A DNA stretch of 12,067 nucleotides from assembly GCA_026414955.1 (NCBI GenBank), contig JAOAIA010000043.1, positions 1 through 12,067 on the forward strand, written 5' to 3'. Of this stretch, positions 1 to 6,629 are shown one piece after another (within the stretch, counting starts at the first letter, position 1; the number at the start of each line of letters is the position of its first letter). Source of the stretch: Candidatus Bipolaricaulota bacterium (GTDB lineage: Bacteria > Bipolaricaulota > Bipolaricaulia > RBG-16-55-9 > DRXL01). The notes beneath the pieces were generated by a model. It ran no database searches, had not been told where the DNA came from, and saw only the letters and a list, made by a program, of their open reading frames with translations. Both the position numbers and the translations under genes were made by a program.

Positions 1-40
1 GCCCTCACCCCCAGCCCCTCTCCCCCCCAAGGGAGAGGGG
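1..40. repeat. Palindromic C-rich/G-rich repeat, copy 1
   Basis: CCCCTCTCCC (15-24) pairs perfectly with GGGAGAGGGG (31-40) around a six-base loop. The left outer arm CCCTCACCCC is at 2-11, but the matching right outer arm seen in copy 3 is absent and the sequence passes directly into the SecD-like reading frame. Related to the copies at 2702-2752 and 3099-3153. Confidence 0.75.
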
Positions 41-678
41 AAGTCGTCCTGGACGAGACGCTCCGAGTGCTCCAGAAGCGCCTCCAAGAGTTCGGGGTTC
101 GCGAGAGCGTCGTCCTCGCGGCGGGGAATGACCAGATCGCCGTGTGGGCGCGCACTGAGAAAGCGAAAGCCCTCGAACGACTCGTGAGCGTGCAGGGCAA
201 GCTGGAGCTGAAGCGCGTCTTGCGCGAGGGTGCTGTCGGGGAGACGCTGCACGCGACAGGGCTTGGGGAGCAAGCCCTCAAAGACCGCGCTGAAGCTGCA
301 AAGCCTGGCTCAGGGCGCTCTTATCTAGTGACAGAAGCTCCGGTGCTAGACAGACTCGATATCAAAGAGATCTCTCTTCAGACGAGCCCCGCAGGGCGGC
401 CCAATATTATTCGCGTGCGCCTGAGCGAACGCACGGGACAGCAATTAGCGAAAGCCCTGGGTCAGACAGATCAGGTGCTCGCTATTGTGATAGACAATAT
501 CGTCTACGGGACCGTGATGATGGGGGCACCTATGAGAGAGCTGCTCGCTCAGCCGGGCAGCGTCTTTGATATACAATTTGAAGACGCGCTCGAAGCGTCT
601 CTCGAAGAATCTGAAGCGTTGGCGCTGGCGCTGCGTCTTGGGCCGCTGCCCACAGCAGTGCGCGTGACTCGACCATAG
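1..678 (+). CDS. SecD P1-domain-like protein, 5' end outside window, lacks the membrane domain
   Basis: SecD is a membrane subunit of the Sec protein export machinery; its periplasmic P1 domain binds emerging substrates and is normally followed by a block of membrane segments. Here the reading frame is open from base 1. From about base 43 it matches the SecD P1 pattern: a helix with RLQEFGVRESVV, then a short beta segment ending LELKRVL, and later LAIVIDNIVYG and a C-terminal ALALRLGPLPTAV, the counterpart of the SecD sequence just before TM2. The frame stops at TAG (676-678) where TM2 should begin, so no membrane segments follow. The internal GTG at 67 has no convincing Shine-Dalgarno, and family similarity begins before it, so I treat the gene as entering from upstream. 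Codons 1-14 are translated palindromic repeat. It may be a stand-alone SecD-head protein or a decayed, split secD. Family assignment is fairly secure; function is not. Confidence 0.7.
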   Translation, partial: ALTPSPSPPQGRGEVVLDETLRVLQKRLQEFGVRESVVLAAGNDQIAVWARTEKAKALERLVSVQGKLELKRVLREGAVGETLHATGLGEQALKDRAEAAKPGSGRSYLVTEAPVLDRLDIKEISLQTSPAGRPNIIRVRLSERTGQQLAKALGQTDQVLAIVIDNIVYGTVMMGAPMRELLAQPGSVFDIQFEDALEASLEESEALALALRLGPLPTAVRVTRP

Positions 679-680
679 GA

Positions 681-702
681 TATAATCGCGCCGCGAAGGA
701 GG
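681..702 (+). promoter_or_regulatory. TATAAT -10 element and strong ribosome-binding site of the S9 peptidase gene
   Basis: A perfect TATAAT lies at 681-686, three bases after the SecD-like stop codon, but no good -35 hexamer is found 16-18 bases upstream. AAGGAGG (696-702) precedes the ATG at 712 by nine bases and fixes that start. The ribosome-binding site is clear. The promoter is plausible only, and would give a leader of about 20 bases. Confidence 0.45.
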
Positions 703-711
703 AGATCCCCG

Positions 712-2679
712 ATGAGCACAGCGAAGCCCATCCCGATCATCCCGCGCACGGTGCTCTTCGGTAACCCCGATAAGATCCAAGCACGGCTCAGCCCTGATGG
801 CTCACAGATCGCGTTCTTAGCGCCCTTGAACGGCGTGCTCAACGTCTGGGTTGCGCCTAGAGAAAACCCGGACGCTGCTAAGCCCGTCACCCGCGACACC
901 AAGCGCGGCATCCAATTCTACTTCTGGGCCCATACCAATAGACATATTCTCTATATCCAAGATAAAGAGGGCGACGAGAACTGGCGCATCTACAGCGTCG
1001 ATCTCGCCACAGACCAGATAAAAGACCTGACCCCCTTCGAGGGCGTCCAAGCCCAGATCTATAAAGTGAGCTATAAGCTCCCCACGGAGATCTTAATAGG
1101 GCTGAACAATCGCGACCCGCAGATGCATGACGTCTATCGCCTTAACATCGAGACCGGGGAGCGCGTGCTGCTCCTTGAGAACACCGAGGGCTTGGTGGAC
1201 TTCGTCAGTGACGATCTCTATACTCTGCGCCTTGCTACGCGCTTTACCCCCGACGGCGGCAACGAAGTACTTCGGCGCACCGCAGCGGGCACCTGGGAGC
1301 TGTTTGCCACGATCAGTCAAGAAGACTCACTGACAACGGGGCCGCGGACGCTCGACAAGACTGGACAAGTCGTCTATATGTTCGACAGCCGTGGGCGCGA
1401 TACTTCGGCACTAGTAGCTATTCACCTTGAGACCGGAGAGCGGCAATTGCTCTTTGAAGACCCCAACGCCGACGTCAGCGACGTGCTCATCCATCCCACG
1501 GAGCGCACCGTGCAGGCCGTTGCTTCTATCTATGAGCGCAAGCATTGGACAATTCTAGATAATTCGATTGCCAAAGATTTTGAGTATCTGCAGACGGTCG
1601 CCGACGGCGAGATCGAAGTCGTCAGCCGCACCCTCGACGATACCTTCTGGATCGTCGCGTATCTGATGGACGACGGGCCAGTACGATATTATCTCTACCA
1701 GCGCCCCGAACAGAAAGCTCTCTTTCTCTTCACCAACAGAAAAGAATTAGAGAATCTGCCATTGGCTAAGATGCACCCCGTGCTGCTGCAGTCGCGCGAT
1801 GGCCTGACGCTCGTGAGCTATCTGACGCTTCCCGTCTGGACCGATCCCGATGGCGACGGAAGACCTGAGGAGCCGTTGCCTATGGTGCTCGTGGTGCACG
1901 GCGGCCCGTGGGCGCGTGACACGTGGGGCTATGATCCGTTCCATCAATGGCTGGCCAATCGCGGCTATGCCGTCTTGAGCGTCAACTTCCGCGGCTCGAC
2001 GGGCTTCGGAAAGAGATTCGTTAACGCTGGCGACAAAGAATGGGGCGCCAAGATGCACGATGACTTGGTCGATGCCGTCCAATGGGCTATCTCTGAAAAG
2101 ATTGCCGATCCCAAGAGAATCGCGATCATGGGCGGCAGCTACGGTGGCTACGCCACGCTCGTGGGCTTGACGTTCACACCAGAGCTCTTTGCGTGCGGCG
2201 TGGACATCGTCGGCCCATCAAACTTGGTGACGCTCCTAAGTTCGATCCCGCCCTACTGGGTTCCTATGCTAAGTATCTTCACGAGTCGCGTGGGCGACCA
2301 TCGCACTGAAGAGGGCCAACAGTTTCTCTTGTCGCGCTCGCCCTTGACGTACGTCGAGCGCATCTGTCGGCCCTTGCTCATCGGCCAAGGGGCCAACGAC
2401 CCCAGAGTCAAACAAGCTGAGTCCGACCAGATCGTCCAAGCGATGCAAGCGAAGCAGATCCCCGTCACGTATGTGCTCTTCCCCGACGAAGGACATGGCT
2501 TTGTCAGACCCGAAAATAGACTCGCGTTCTTCGCTGTTGCTGAAGCGTTCTTGGCGCGCCATCTTGGGAGTGGGCGCGTCGAACCTATCGGCGAAGACTT
2601 TCGGGGATCGAGCATCACCATCCCCGTGGGAGTGGACGATCTTTCCGACGTGAGCGCGGCGCTCCAGTCGCGCCAATGA
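712..2679 (+). CDS. S9 family peptidase (prolyl oligopeptidase / acylaminoacyl peptidase type)
   Basis: A 655-residue serine peptidase of the S9 family, which typically cleaves short peptides or removes N-terminal residues. About residues 15-370 form a beta-propeller with repeated strand patterns (RLSPDGSQIAFLAP near the start), which in the family restricts access to small substrates. The C-terminal alpha/beta hydrolase domain has HGGPW at 396-400 (oxyanion-hole region), the nucleophile Ser476 in GGSYGGYA, Asp563 in GANDPR and His595 in DEGHGF, so the triad is complete. No signal peptide or membrane segment is seen, so it is probably cytoplasmic. ATG 712 is chosen because AAGGAGG sits nine bases upstream. 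It follows the SecD-like gene by 33 bases in the same direction. Exact specificity (dipeptidyl, acylaminoacyl or oligopeptidase) cannot be read from the sequence. The last 40 or so residues after the hydrolase core look like a loose tail. Confidence 0.93.
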   Translation: MSTAKPIPIIPRTVLFGNPDKIQARLSPDGSQIAFLAPLNGVLNVWVAPRENPDAAKPVTRDTKRGIQFYFWAHTNRHILYIQDKEGDENWRIYSVDLATDQIKDLTPFEGVQAQIYKVSYKLPTEILIGLNNRDPQMHDVYRLNIETGERVLLLENTEGLVDFVSDDLYTLRLATRFTPDGGNEVLRRTAAGTWELFATISQEDSLTTGPRTLDKTGQVVYMFDSRGRDTSALVAIHLETGERQLLFEDPNADVSDVLIHPTERTVQAVASIYERKHWTILDNSIAKDFEYLQTVADGEIEVVSRTLDDTFWIVAYLMDDGPVRYYLYQRPEQKALFLFTNRKELENLPLAKMHPVLLQSRDGLTLVSYLTLPVWTDPDGDGRPEEPLPMVLVVHGGPWARDTWGYDPFHQWLANRGYAVLSVNFRGSTGFGKRFVNAGDKEWGAKMHDDLVDAVQWAISEKIADPKRIAIMGGSYGGYATLVGLTFTPELFACGVDIVGPSNLVTLLSSIPPYWVPMLSIFTSRVGDHRTEEGQQFLLSRSPLTYVERICRPLLIGQGANDPRVKQAESDQIVQAMQAKQIPVTYVLFPDEGHGFVRPENRLAFFAVAEAFLARHLGSGRVEPIGEDFRGSSITIPVGVDDLSDVSAALQSRQ

Positions 2680-2687
2680 GCAGTATG

Positions 2688-2696
2688 TGATAGAAT
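2688..2696 (+). promoter_or_regulatory. Possible extended -10 promoter before thioredoxin
   Basis: TGA-TAGAAT (2688-2696) fits an extended -10 (TGn plus five of six TATAAT bases), eight bases after the peptidase stop. No -35 is recognisable. If real, the transcript would carry repeat copy 2 in its leader. Weak evidence. Confidence 0.3.
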
Positions 2697-2701
2697 AGGT
2701 G

Positions 2702-2752
2702 CCCTACACCCTTCCCCTCTCCCTCGCAGGGGAGAAGGGACAAGGGGTGAAG
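2702..2752. repeat. Palindromic C-rich/G-rich repeat, copy 2
   Basis: The left side reads CCCTACACCC then TTCCCCTCTCCC. The right side reads AGGGGAGAAGGG then AGGGGTGAAGG, forming an imperfect inverted repeat around the loop at about 2725-2728. It fills most of the gap between the S9 peptidase and the thioredoxin ribosome-binding site at 2758. Confidence 0.75.
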
Positions 2753-2776
2753 GCGAGAAAGGAGCTTCAAGCAAGT

Positions 2777-3094
2777 ATGGTGATGTACGTCTCTGACAGC
2801 ACGTTCACGAAAGAAGTCTTGCAGTCATCTCAGCCCGTCTTAGTAGACTTTTACGCAGACTGGTGCGGCCCTTGCCGCGCAATTGCCCCCATCGTCGAGG
2901 AGATTGCCCATGAACTCAGTAATAGACTCAAGGTCGTCAAACTCGACGTTGATCAGAACCAAGAGATCGCGATGCAGTACGGCGTGCAGAGCATCCCCAC
3001 GTTGCTCCTGTTCAAGAACGGCAAGGAGATCGAGCGGTTGATCGGCTACATGAGCAAGAGCAAGCTCTTAAGCAAGATCGAGCCGCATCTGTGA
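2777..3094 (+). CDS. trxA: Thioredoxin
   Basis: A 105-residue thioredoxin, the usual length for the single-domain family. It reduces disulfide bonds in cytoplasmic proteins through a dithiol active site. FYADWCGPCR carries the classic WCGPC motif (Cys at residues 30 and 33), followed by the expected LDVDQNQEIAMQYGVQSIPTLLLFKNGKE with the cis-proline in SIPT and a closing helix. ATG 2777 is chosen because AAAGGAG (2758-2764) stands 12 bases upstream. A GTG at 2699 would add 26 residues that are only translated repeat. The adjacent ATG at 2783 is possible but further from the ribosome-binding site. No signal peptide, so cytoplasmic. It lies 97 bases after the S9 peptidase and 74 before the methyltransferase. 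Electrons would come from a thioredoxin reductase not in this window. Confidence 0.96.
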   Translation: MVMYVSDSTFTKEVLQSSQPVLVDFYADWCGPCRAIAPIVEEIAHELSNRLKVVKLDVDQNQEIAMQYGVQSIPTLLLFKNGKEIERLIGYMSKSKLLSKIEPHL

Positions 3095-3098
3095 AGCT

Positions 3099-3153
3099 CC
3101 CTCACCCCTGCGCTCCCCTTTCCCCTCCGAGGGAGAGGAGTTGGGGGTGAGGG
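3099..3153. repeat. Palindromic C-rich/G-rich repeat, copy 3 (most complete)
   Basis: The outer arms CCCTCACCCC (3099-3108) and GGGGTGAGGG (3144-3153) are a perfect 10-bp inverted repeat. The interior (CTCCCC, TTTCCCCTCC, GA, GGGAGAGGAG) is a second, imperfect inverted repeat. It starts five bases after the thioredoxin stop and ends beside the methyltransferase ribosome-binding site (GGAGAGG, 3157-3163). There is no T-run, so it is not a standard intrinsic terminator. Confidence 0.8.
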
Positions 3154-3168
3154 TGGGGAGAGGTCACT

Positions 3169-3906
3169 ATGGAGATCAAGCCCGGCGAGGTCGTCCACGA
3201 CGTGACGCAGTTCGACGATCACATCCGGTTGATCGTGCCGCGCTACGAAGAACTACACGACGCGGTCTTGCGCAGCATTCCCCCGGATCTCCCCGAAAAC
3301 TTAAAGATTTTAGAGCTGGGCTGCGGCACCGGCGAACTCACCAAGAAGCTCTGCGAGCGCTATCCCAAGGCTCGCATCATTGCCTTGGACTACTCTCCAC
3401 GGATGCTCTCGGTCTGCCGCGAGAAGCTCAAATCTTTTGGGAGCCGCGTGCGGCTCATCGAGGGAGATTTTTCGCAAACAGAATTTCCCCGCGGCTGCGA
3501 CGTCGTCATCTCGACGTTAGCTATTCATCACTTGACCGACCCGCAGAAGCTCGAACTCTTCCAAAAAATTTATAGGGTGCTCAAGCGCGAGGGCTGGTTC
3601 GTCAACGGCGACGTCGTGCTCTTCGAGTCGAGTCGCCATGCGTTCTTGCACGATCAAATACGCAACGAGCACGCCTCGGCCCAGGGCGTAGACATCACTG
3701 CCCTCGATGCCGAGACGCACTCCGGCACGGGAGACAATCTGTCAACGCTGAAGACCCAACTGAATCTATTAGAGATCGCGGGGTTCCACTCGATTGATGT
3801 GATCTGGAAGTATTATCAGTTTGTGGTCTACGGGGGTTTTAAGCACTGCCCCGACGACGATGACGAGAAGAAGCGCCGAGCAGCGTCGGCCTTGCCCGAC
3901 TTCTAG
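3169..3906 (+). CDS. Class I SAM-dependent methyltransferase
   Basis: A 245-residue methyltransferase of the Rossmann-like class I fold, using S-adenosylmethionine. Motif I is ELGCGTGE (49-56), the acidic ribose-binding residue is Asp74 in IALDYS, a GDF motif follows at 99-101, and the post-motif strand is DVVISTLAIHHL (111-122), then the helix and strand VLKREGWFVNGD. The N-terminal FDDHIRLIVPRYEEL segment before motif I resembles an arrangement seen in small-molecule and tRNA-modifying (CmoA-like) methyltransferases, but I cannot assign a substrate. The last 20 residues are charged (DDDDEKKRR) and probably disordered. ATG 3169 follows GGAGAGG (3157-3163) by five bases, and this ribosome-binding site abuts repeat copy 3. 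Its TAG stop overlaps the potD stop on the other strand. No signal peptide, so likely cytoplasmic. Confidence 0.88.
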   Translation: MEIKPGEVVHDVTQFDDHIRLIVPRYEELHDAVLRSIPPDLPENLKILELGCGTGELTKKLCERYPKARIIALDYSPRMLSVCREKLKSFGSRVRLIEGDFSQTEFPRGCDVVISTLAIHHLTDPQKLELFQKIYRVLKREGWFVNGDVVLFESSRHAFLHDQIRNEHASAQGVDITALDAETHSGTGDNLSTLKTQLNLLEIAGFHSIDVIWKYYQFVVYGGFKHCPDDDDEKKRRAASALPDF

Positions 3907-4961
3907 CGACTCTTCACTTCATCCCAGACGGCTTCATACAGCGCCAGGGCTTCCCCGAGATCCCTGATCCATTCGAGCTTCTCTAGGATCTCATCAGGAG
4001 GGTAGATCGCGGGGTCGCTCACAATCTCTGGGAGGATATAGGGCCGAGCGGCGTCATTGGTGCTGGGATAGTGCAGATAGTTGACGATCTTGGCATTGAT
4101 CTGCGGGCGCAGGAGAAAATCTATAAATCTATGGGCGAGGTCAATTCTGTGGGAACTCTTCAGGATCGCGAGATTATCGGCCCAGATCACTCCGCCCTCC
4201 TGAGGGATACTATAGTGAATATCAGGGTTTTCTAAACGAGCTTTGGCGAACTCTCCGCTCCAGCCATGAGCTATGACCAAATCCCCAGTGAGCAGAAAGT
4301 CATCGTATGTTTCGCTGTCGTAGCGGGCCAGATAGGGCTTCTGCGCCAAGAGCAGATTCCGGGCGTCGGCGAGGGCTTGGGGGTCTGTACTGTTGACGGA
4401 ATAACCCAGATATTTGAGTGCTGCGCCGATGGCCTCGCGCGGGTCGTCGAGCATACTGACTCGGTTCTTGTATCTCTCTAAGAGAGCAGGCTCGAAGAGG
4501 TCAGCCCAGCTTGTGGGAGGCGTCTCGATCTTTAGCGCGTTGTAGCCGATCCCTGTGGTGCCCCACAGATAGGGAATGGAGTATCGGTTGTGGGGATCAT
4601 AATAGAGTCCGCGAAATCTCGGAGAGATGTTCTGAAAGTTGGGGATTTTTGAGAGATCGAGTTCGGCGAGAAGTCCCTGACGAATAAGAACCTCGACGGT
4701 GTAGTCTGAGGGCACGATGATATCGTAGCCGGTGACGCCGGCTTGGAGCTTGTTGCGCAGCGTCTCGTTGGAGTCGAAGTTCTCCTCGATGATGCTGACG
4801 CCGAACTCTTGCTCAAAGAGCCTATAGACTTCGGGGTCGATATAGTTGGCCCAGATGAAGAGATGGAGTTCTCTGTGGGCTTGCTGGCTTGCGCATGCTC
4901 CTAAGCCGATAAGACTGAGCATCGCGAGAGCCACGAGACTGAACGTGCGGGTAGATGTCAT
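3903..4961 (-). CDS. potD: Polyamine ABC transporter substrate-binding lipoprotein (PotD family)
   Basis: The extracytoplasmic receptor of a spermidine/putrescine importer, 352 residues. The N-terminus has a lipoprotein signal with lipobox LGAC, placing the lipidated Cys at residue 23. The polyamine-pocket residues known from E. coli PotD have counterparts: Trp37 and Tyr40 in IWANYID, Ser85 and Tyr87 in VPSDY, Asp173 and Glu176 in DDPRE, Trp234, Trp260 and Asp262 in IWADN, and Tyr298 in HYPST. The C-terminal Gln (E. coli Gln327) appears to be Ile in EWIRDLG, which could shift the preference among polyamines (inference from hand alignment). ATG 4961 lies nine bases after GGAGGG (4971-4976), inside the end of potC. 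Four bases separate it from potC. Last gene of potABCD; it ends convergently against the methyltransferase, overlapping by four bases, with no terminator between. Confidence 0.94.
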   Translation of the reverse strand: MTSTRTFSLVALAMLSLIGLGACASQQAHRELHLFIWANYIDPEVYRLFEQEFGVSIIEENFDSNETLRNKLQAGVTGYDIIVPSDYTVEVLIRQGLLAELDLSKIPNFQNISPRFRGLYYDPHNRYSIPYLWGTTGIGYNALKIETPPTSWADLFEPALLERYKNRVSMLDDPREAIGAALKYLGYSVNSTDPQALADARNLLLAQKPYLARYDSETYDDFLLTGDLVIAHGWSGEFAKARLENPDIHYSIPQEGGVIWADNLAILKSSHRIDLAHRFIDFLLRPQINAKIVNYLHYPSTNDAARPYILPEIVSDPAIYPPDEILEKLEWIRDLGEALALYEAVWDEVKSR

Positions 4962-4965
4962 ATCT

Positions 4966-5811
4966 TTATGCCCTCCGTGAGTATGAGCGGCGCTGCACCA
5001 GCAGCGCCAACGCGATCAGCATGAGCGAAGCCACCAGCATCAGTGATGCCACAGCGTTCATCTGCGGGGGAATGGCCGCCCGCCCTTGCAACGCATAGAG
5101 ATATAACGGGAGCGTCTTGAAGCCGCTCCCCCCAGTCGTCGCAAAGTACGTGACGTAAAAGTCGTCCAACGAGAGCGTGAACGCTAACAACGCCCCGCTG
5201 ATGATCGCCGGAGCAAGAAGGGGCAAGGTCACGCGGCGCACGACCTGCCACGGCGTCGCACCGAGATCGAGAGCCGCTTCTTCGAGAGACTTATCTAAAT
5301 CGCGCAGCCGTGCTCGTACCACGACCATCACGTATGAGATGCTGAACGTGATGTGCCCAGCGATCACGGCCAGCGGCGGGCTGATCCCCAGCCCTACAGT
5401 GCTCACCAAGGGTCTGAGGACTTGCGCGAAGAAGAGCAGCAGCCCCACGGCCATCACGATCTCCGGGATCACAATGGGCAGATAGACGAACGCCTCGATG
5501 CTTCCCCGCCATCGGATGCGTGCCCGCTCCAGCGCCAGCGCCAGCGCCGTCCCTAAAACCGTTGCGAGAGCGGTCGCACTCGTGGCAACGATCACGCTAT
5601 TGAGAAGAGCAGAAACGATCTCCGGGTCAGTCAGGAGCCTTCTATAAGCGTCGAGCGAGAACCCGCCCCAGACGAGCGCGTAGCGGCTCGCGCTGAAACT
5701 GTAGAGAATCAAGACCCCGATGGGCAGATAGAGAAAGATATAGGTCAGCAGCGTATCGAGCACGAGCAATGACCCTATGGTTTGATCAGCCCAGCGTTTC
5801 AGCCGACCCAT
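4966..5811 (-). CDS. potC: Polyamine ABC transporter permease (PotC family)
   Basis: One of two inner-membrane permeases of the polyamine importer, 281 residues. About six hydrophobic segments are visible (around residues 15-38, 68-92, 106-130, 145-166, 196-215 and 250-272). The cytoplasmic EAA loop that docks on the ATPase is EEAALDLGATPWQVVRRVTL (177-196). The motif DDFYVTYF after the fifth segment is typical of PotC/PotI. ATG 5811 follows AAGGAG (5817-5822) by five bases and overlaps the end of potB by 13 bases, so translation is probably coupled. It partners with PotB to form the channel, energised by PotA and fed by PotD. Confidence 0.94.
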   Translation of the reverse strand: MGRLKRWADQTIGSLLVLDTLLTYIFLYLPIGVLILYSFSASRYALVWGGFSLDAYRRLLTDPEIVSALLNSVIVATSATALATVLGTALALALERARIRWRGSIEAFVYLPIVIPEIVMAVGLLLFFAQVLRPLVSTVGLGISPPLAVIAGHITFSISYVMVVVRARLRDLDKSLEEAALDLGATPWQVVRRVTLPLLAPAIISGALLAFTLSLDDFYVTYFATTGGSGFKTLPLYLYALQGRAAIPPQMNAVASLMLVASLMLIALALLVQRRSYSRRA

Positions 5812-6629
5812 CGCGACTCCTTCAACTGCTGAAAATATCTCGCTAAGACGAGTGAAACTAAGATCATCAAAGCCAGAGCCATAGCTGCCCCCAGAGGCCA
5901 GTCGGGCACGCGCCCCAAAAACTTCTCCTCGATGAGCACGCCGAACATCGGGACCTTGCCCCCACCCAAAAGCTTCGGCGTGATGAACTCCCCGAGGACG
6001 GGAACAAAGACCAAGACAGCTCCAGCGATCACGCCTGGGCGGCTCAACGGAAATATTATCTTCCAGAAGCTCTGCCAGCGCGAGGCCCCCAGATCATGCG
6101 CGGCTTCGACAAGCGAAAAATCGAAGCGCTCCAGCGTCGCATAGAGGGGCAGGATCATGAACGGCAGATACCCGTAGACCAAGCCGATCAGCACCCCCAC
6201 GGGTGATCCCAAGAGCGCCAGATCAAGCCCCAGAGAGCGCAGCAGCCACGCGATCCAGCCCTCCGGGCGCAGCAGAATAAACCACGCATAGATGCGCACG
6301 AGGAAGTTCGTAAAGAACGGGAGTATCACGAAGAAGAGCAAAAGATGTTTCACGGCGGCCGAGCGTCGCGCGATGGAGTACGCCACCGGGTATCCCAGCA
6401 CAAGACAGAGTATCGTGGTGAGCGCCGCTAGCCCCAACGAATTCCAGAACGGCCCCGTCCAATAGAGCGGCTCAAGCAACCGAAGATAATTGTCGAGGCT
6501 GAATCCCCAGCGGATCGTGCCGTCGGGAGCACGCTGGCCGAGACTGATCACGAGAATGATCCCCACGGGGACGGCGAAGAAGAGTAACAGCCATACTAAC
6601 CCCGGCCAGAGAAGCGTGCGCGTGCTCAT
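5799..6629 (-). CDS. potB: Polyamine ABC transporter permease (PotB family)
   Basis: The second inner-membrane permease, 276 residues from the chosen start. Hydrophobic segments lie near residues 8-30, 64-86, 94-120, 141-163, 199-217 and 246-266. The EAA loop is VEAAHDLGASRWQSFWKIIF (174-193), and VLGEFITPKLLGGG (211-224) is a PotB/PotH signature. ATG 6629 is preferred: it overlaps the potA stop in an ATGA arrangement and begins directly at the first membrane segment. An upstream in-frame start at 6671 would add 14 non-hydrophobic residues inside potA. Only a weak GAAGAG precedes the ATG, consistent with translation coupled to potA. Confidence 0.94.
   Translation of the reverse strand: MSTRTLLWPGLVWLLLFFAVPVGIILVISLGQRAPDGTIRWGFSLDNYLRLLEPLYWTGPFWNSLGLAALTTILCLVLGYPVAYSIARRSAAVKHLLLFFVILPFFTNFLVRIYAWFILLRPEGWIAWLLRSLGLDLALLGSPVGVLIGLVYGYLPFMILPLYATLERFDFSLVEAAHDLGASRWQSFWKIIFPLSRPGVIAGAVLVFVPVLGEFITPKLLGGGKVPMFGVLIEEKFLGRVPDWPLGAAMALALMILVSLVLARYFQQLKESRWVG

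Noticed and set aside
2253..2774. Minus-strand open frame of 173 codons over the peptidase 3' end.
   Set aside because: It starts inside repeat copy 2 and runs antisense to the conserved peptidase catalytic domain; no family resemblance.
2699..2776. GTG-initiated N-terminal extension of thioredoxin (26 residues).
   Set aside because: It is a translation of repeat copy 2. The normal thioredoxin N-terminus and a ribosome-binding site support ATG 2777.
3099..3153. Repeat copy 3 as an intrinsic terminator of trxA.
   Set aside because: The hairpin is stable, but no T-run follows on either strand; it fits a dispersed repeat better.
1..3153. The three similar repeats as a CRISPR array.
   Set aside because: Copies are diverged, palindromic over their whole length, and separated by whole genes rather than uniform spacers; no cas genes.
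3141..3575. Plus-strand open frame of 144 codons overlapping the methyltransferase.
   Set aside because: Arg-rich out-of-frame shadow of the methyltransferase, which has clear SAM motifs.
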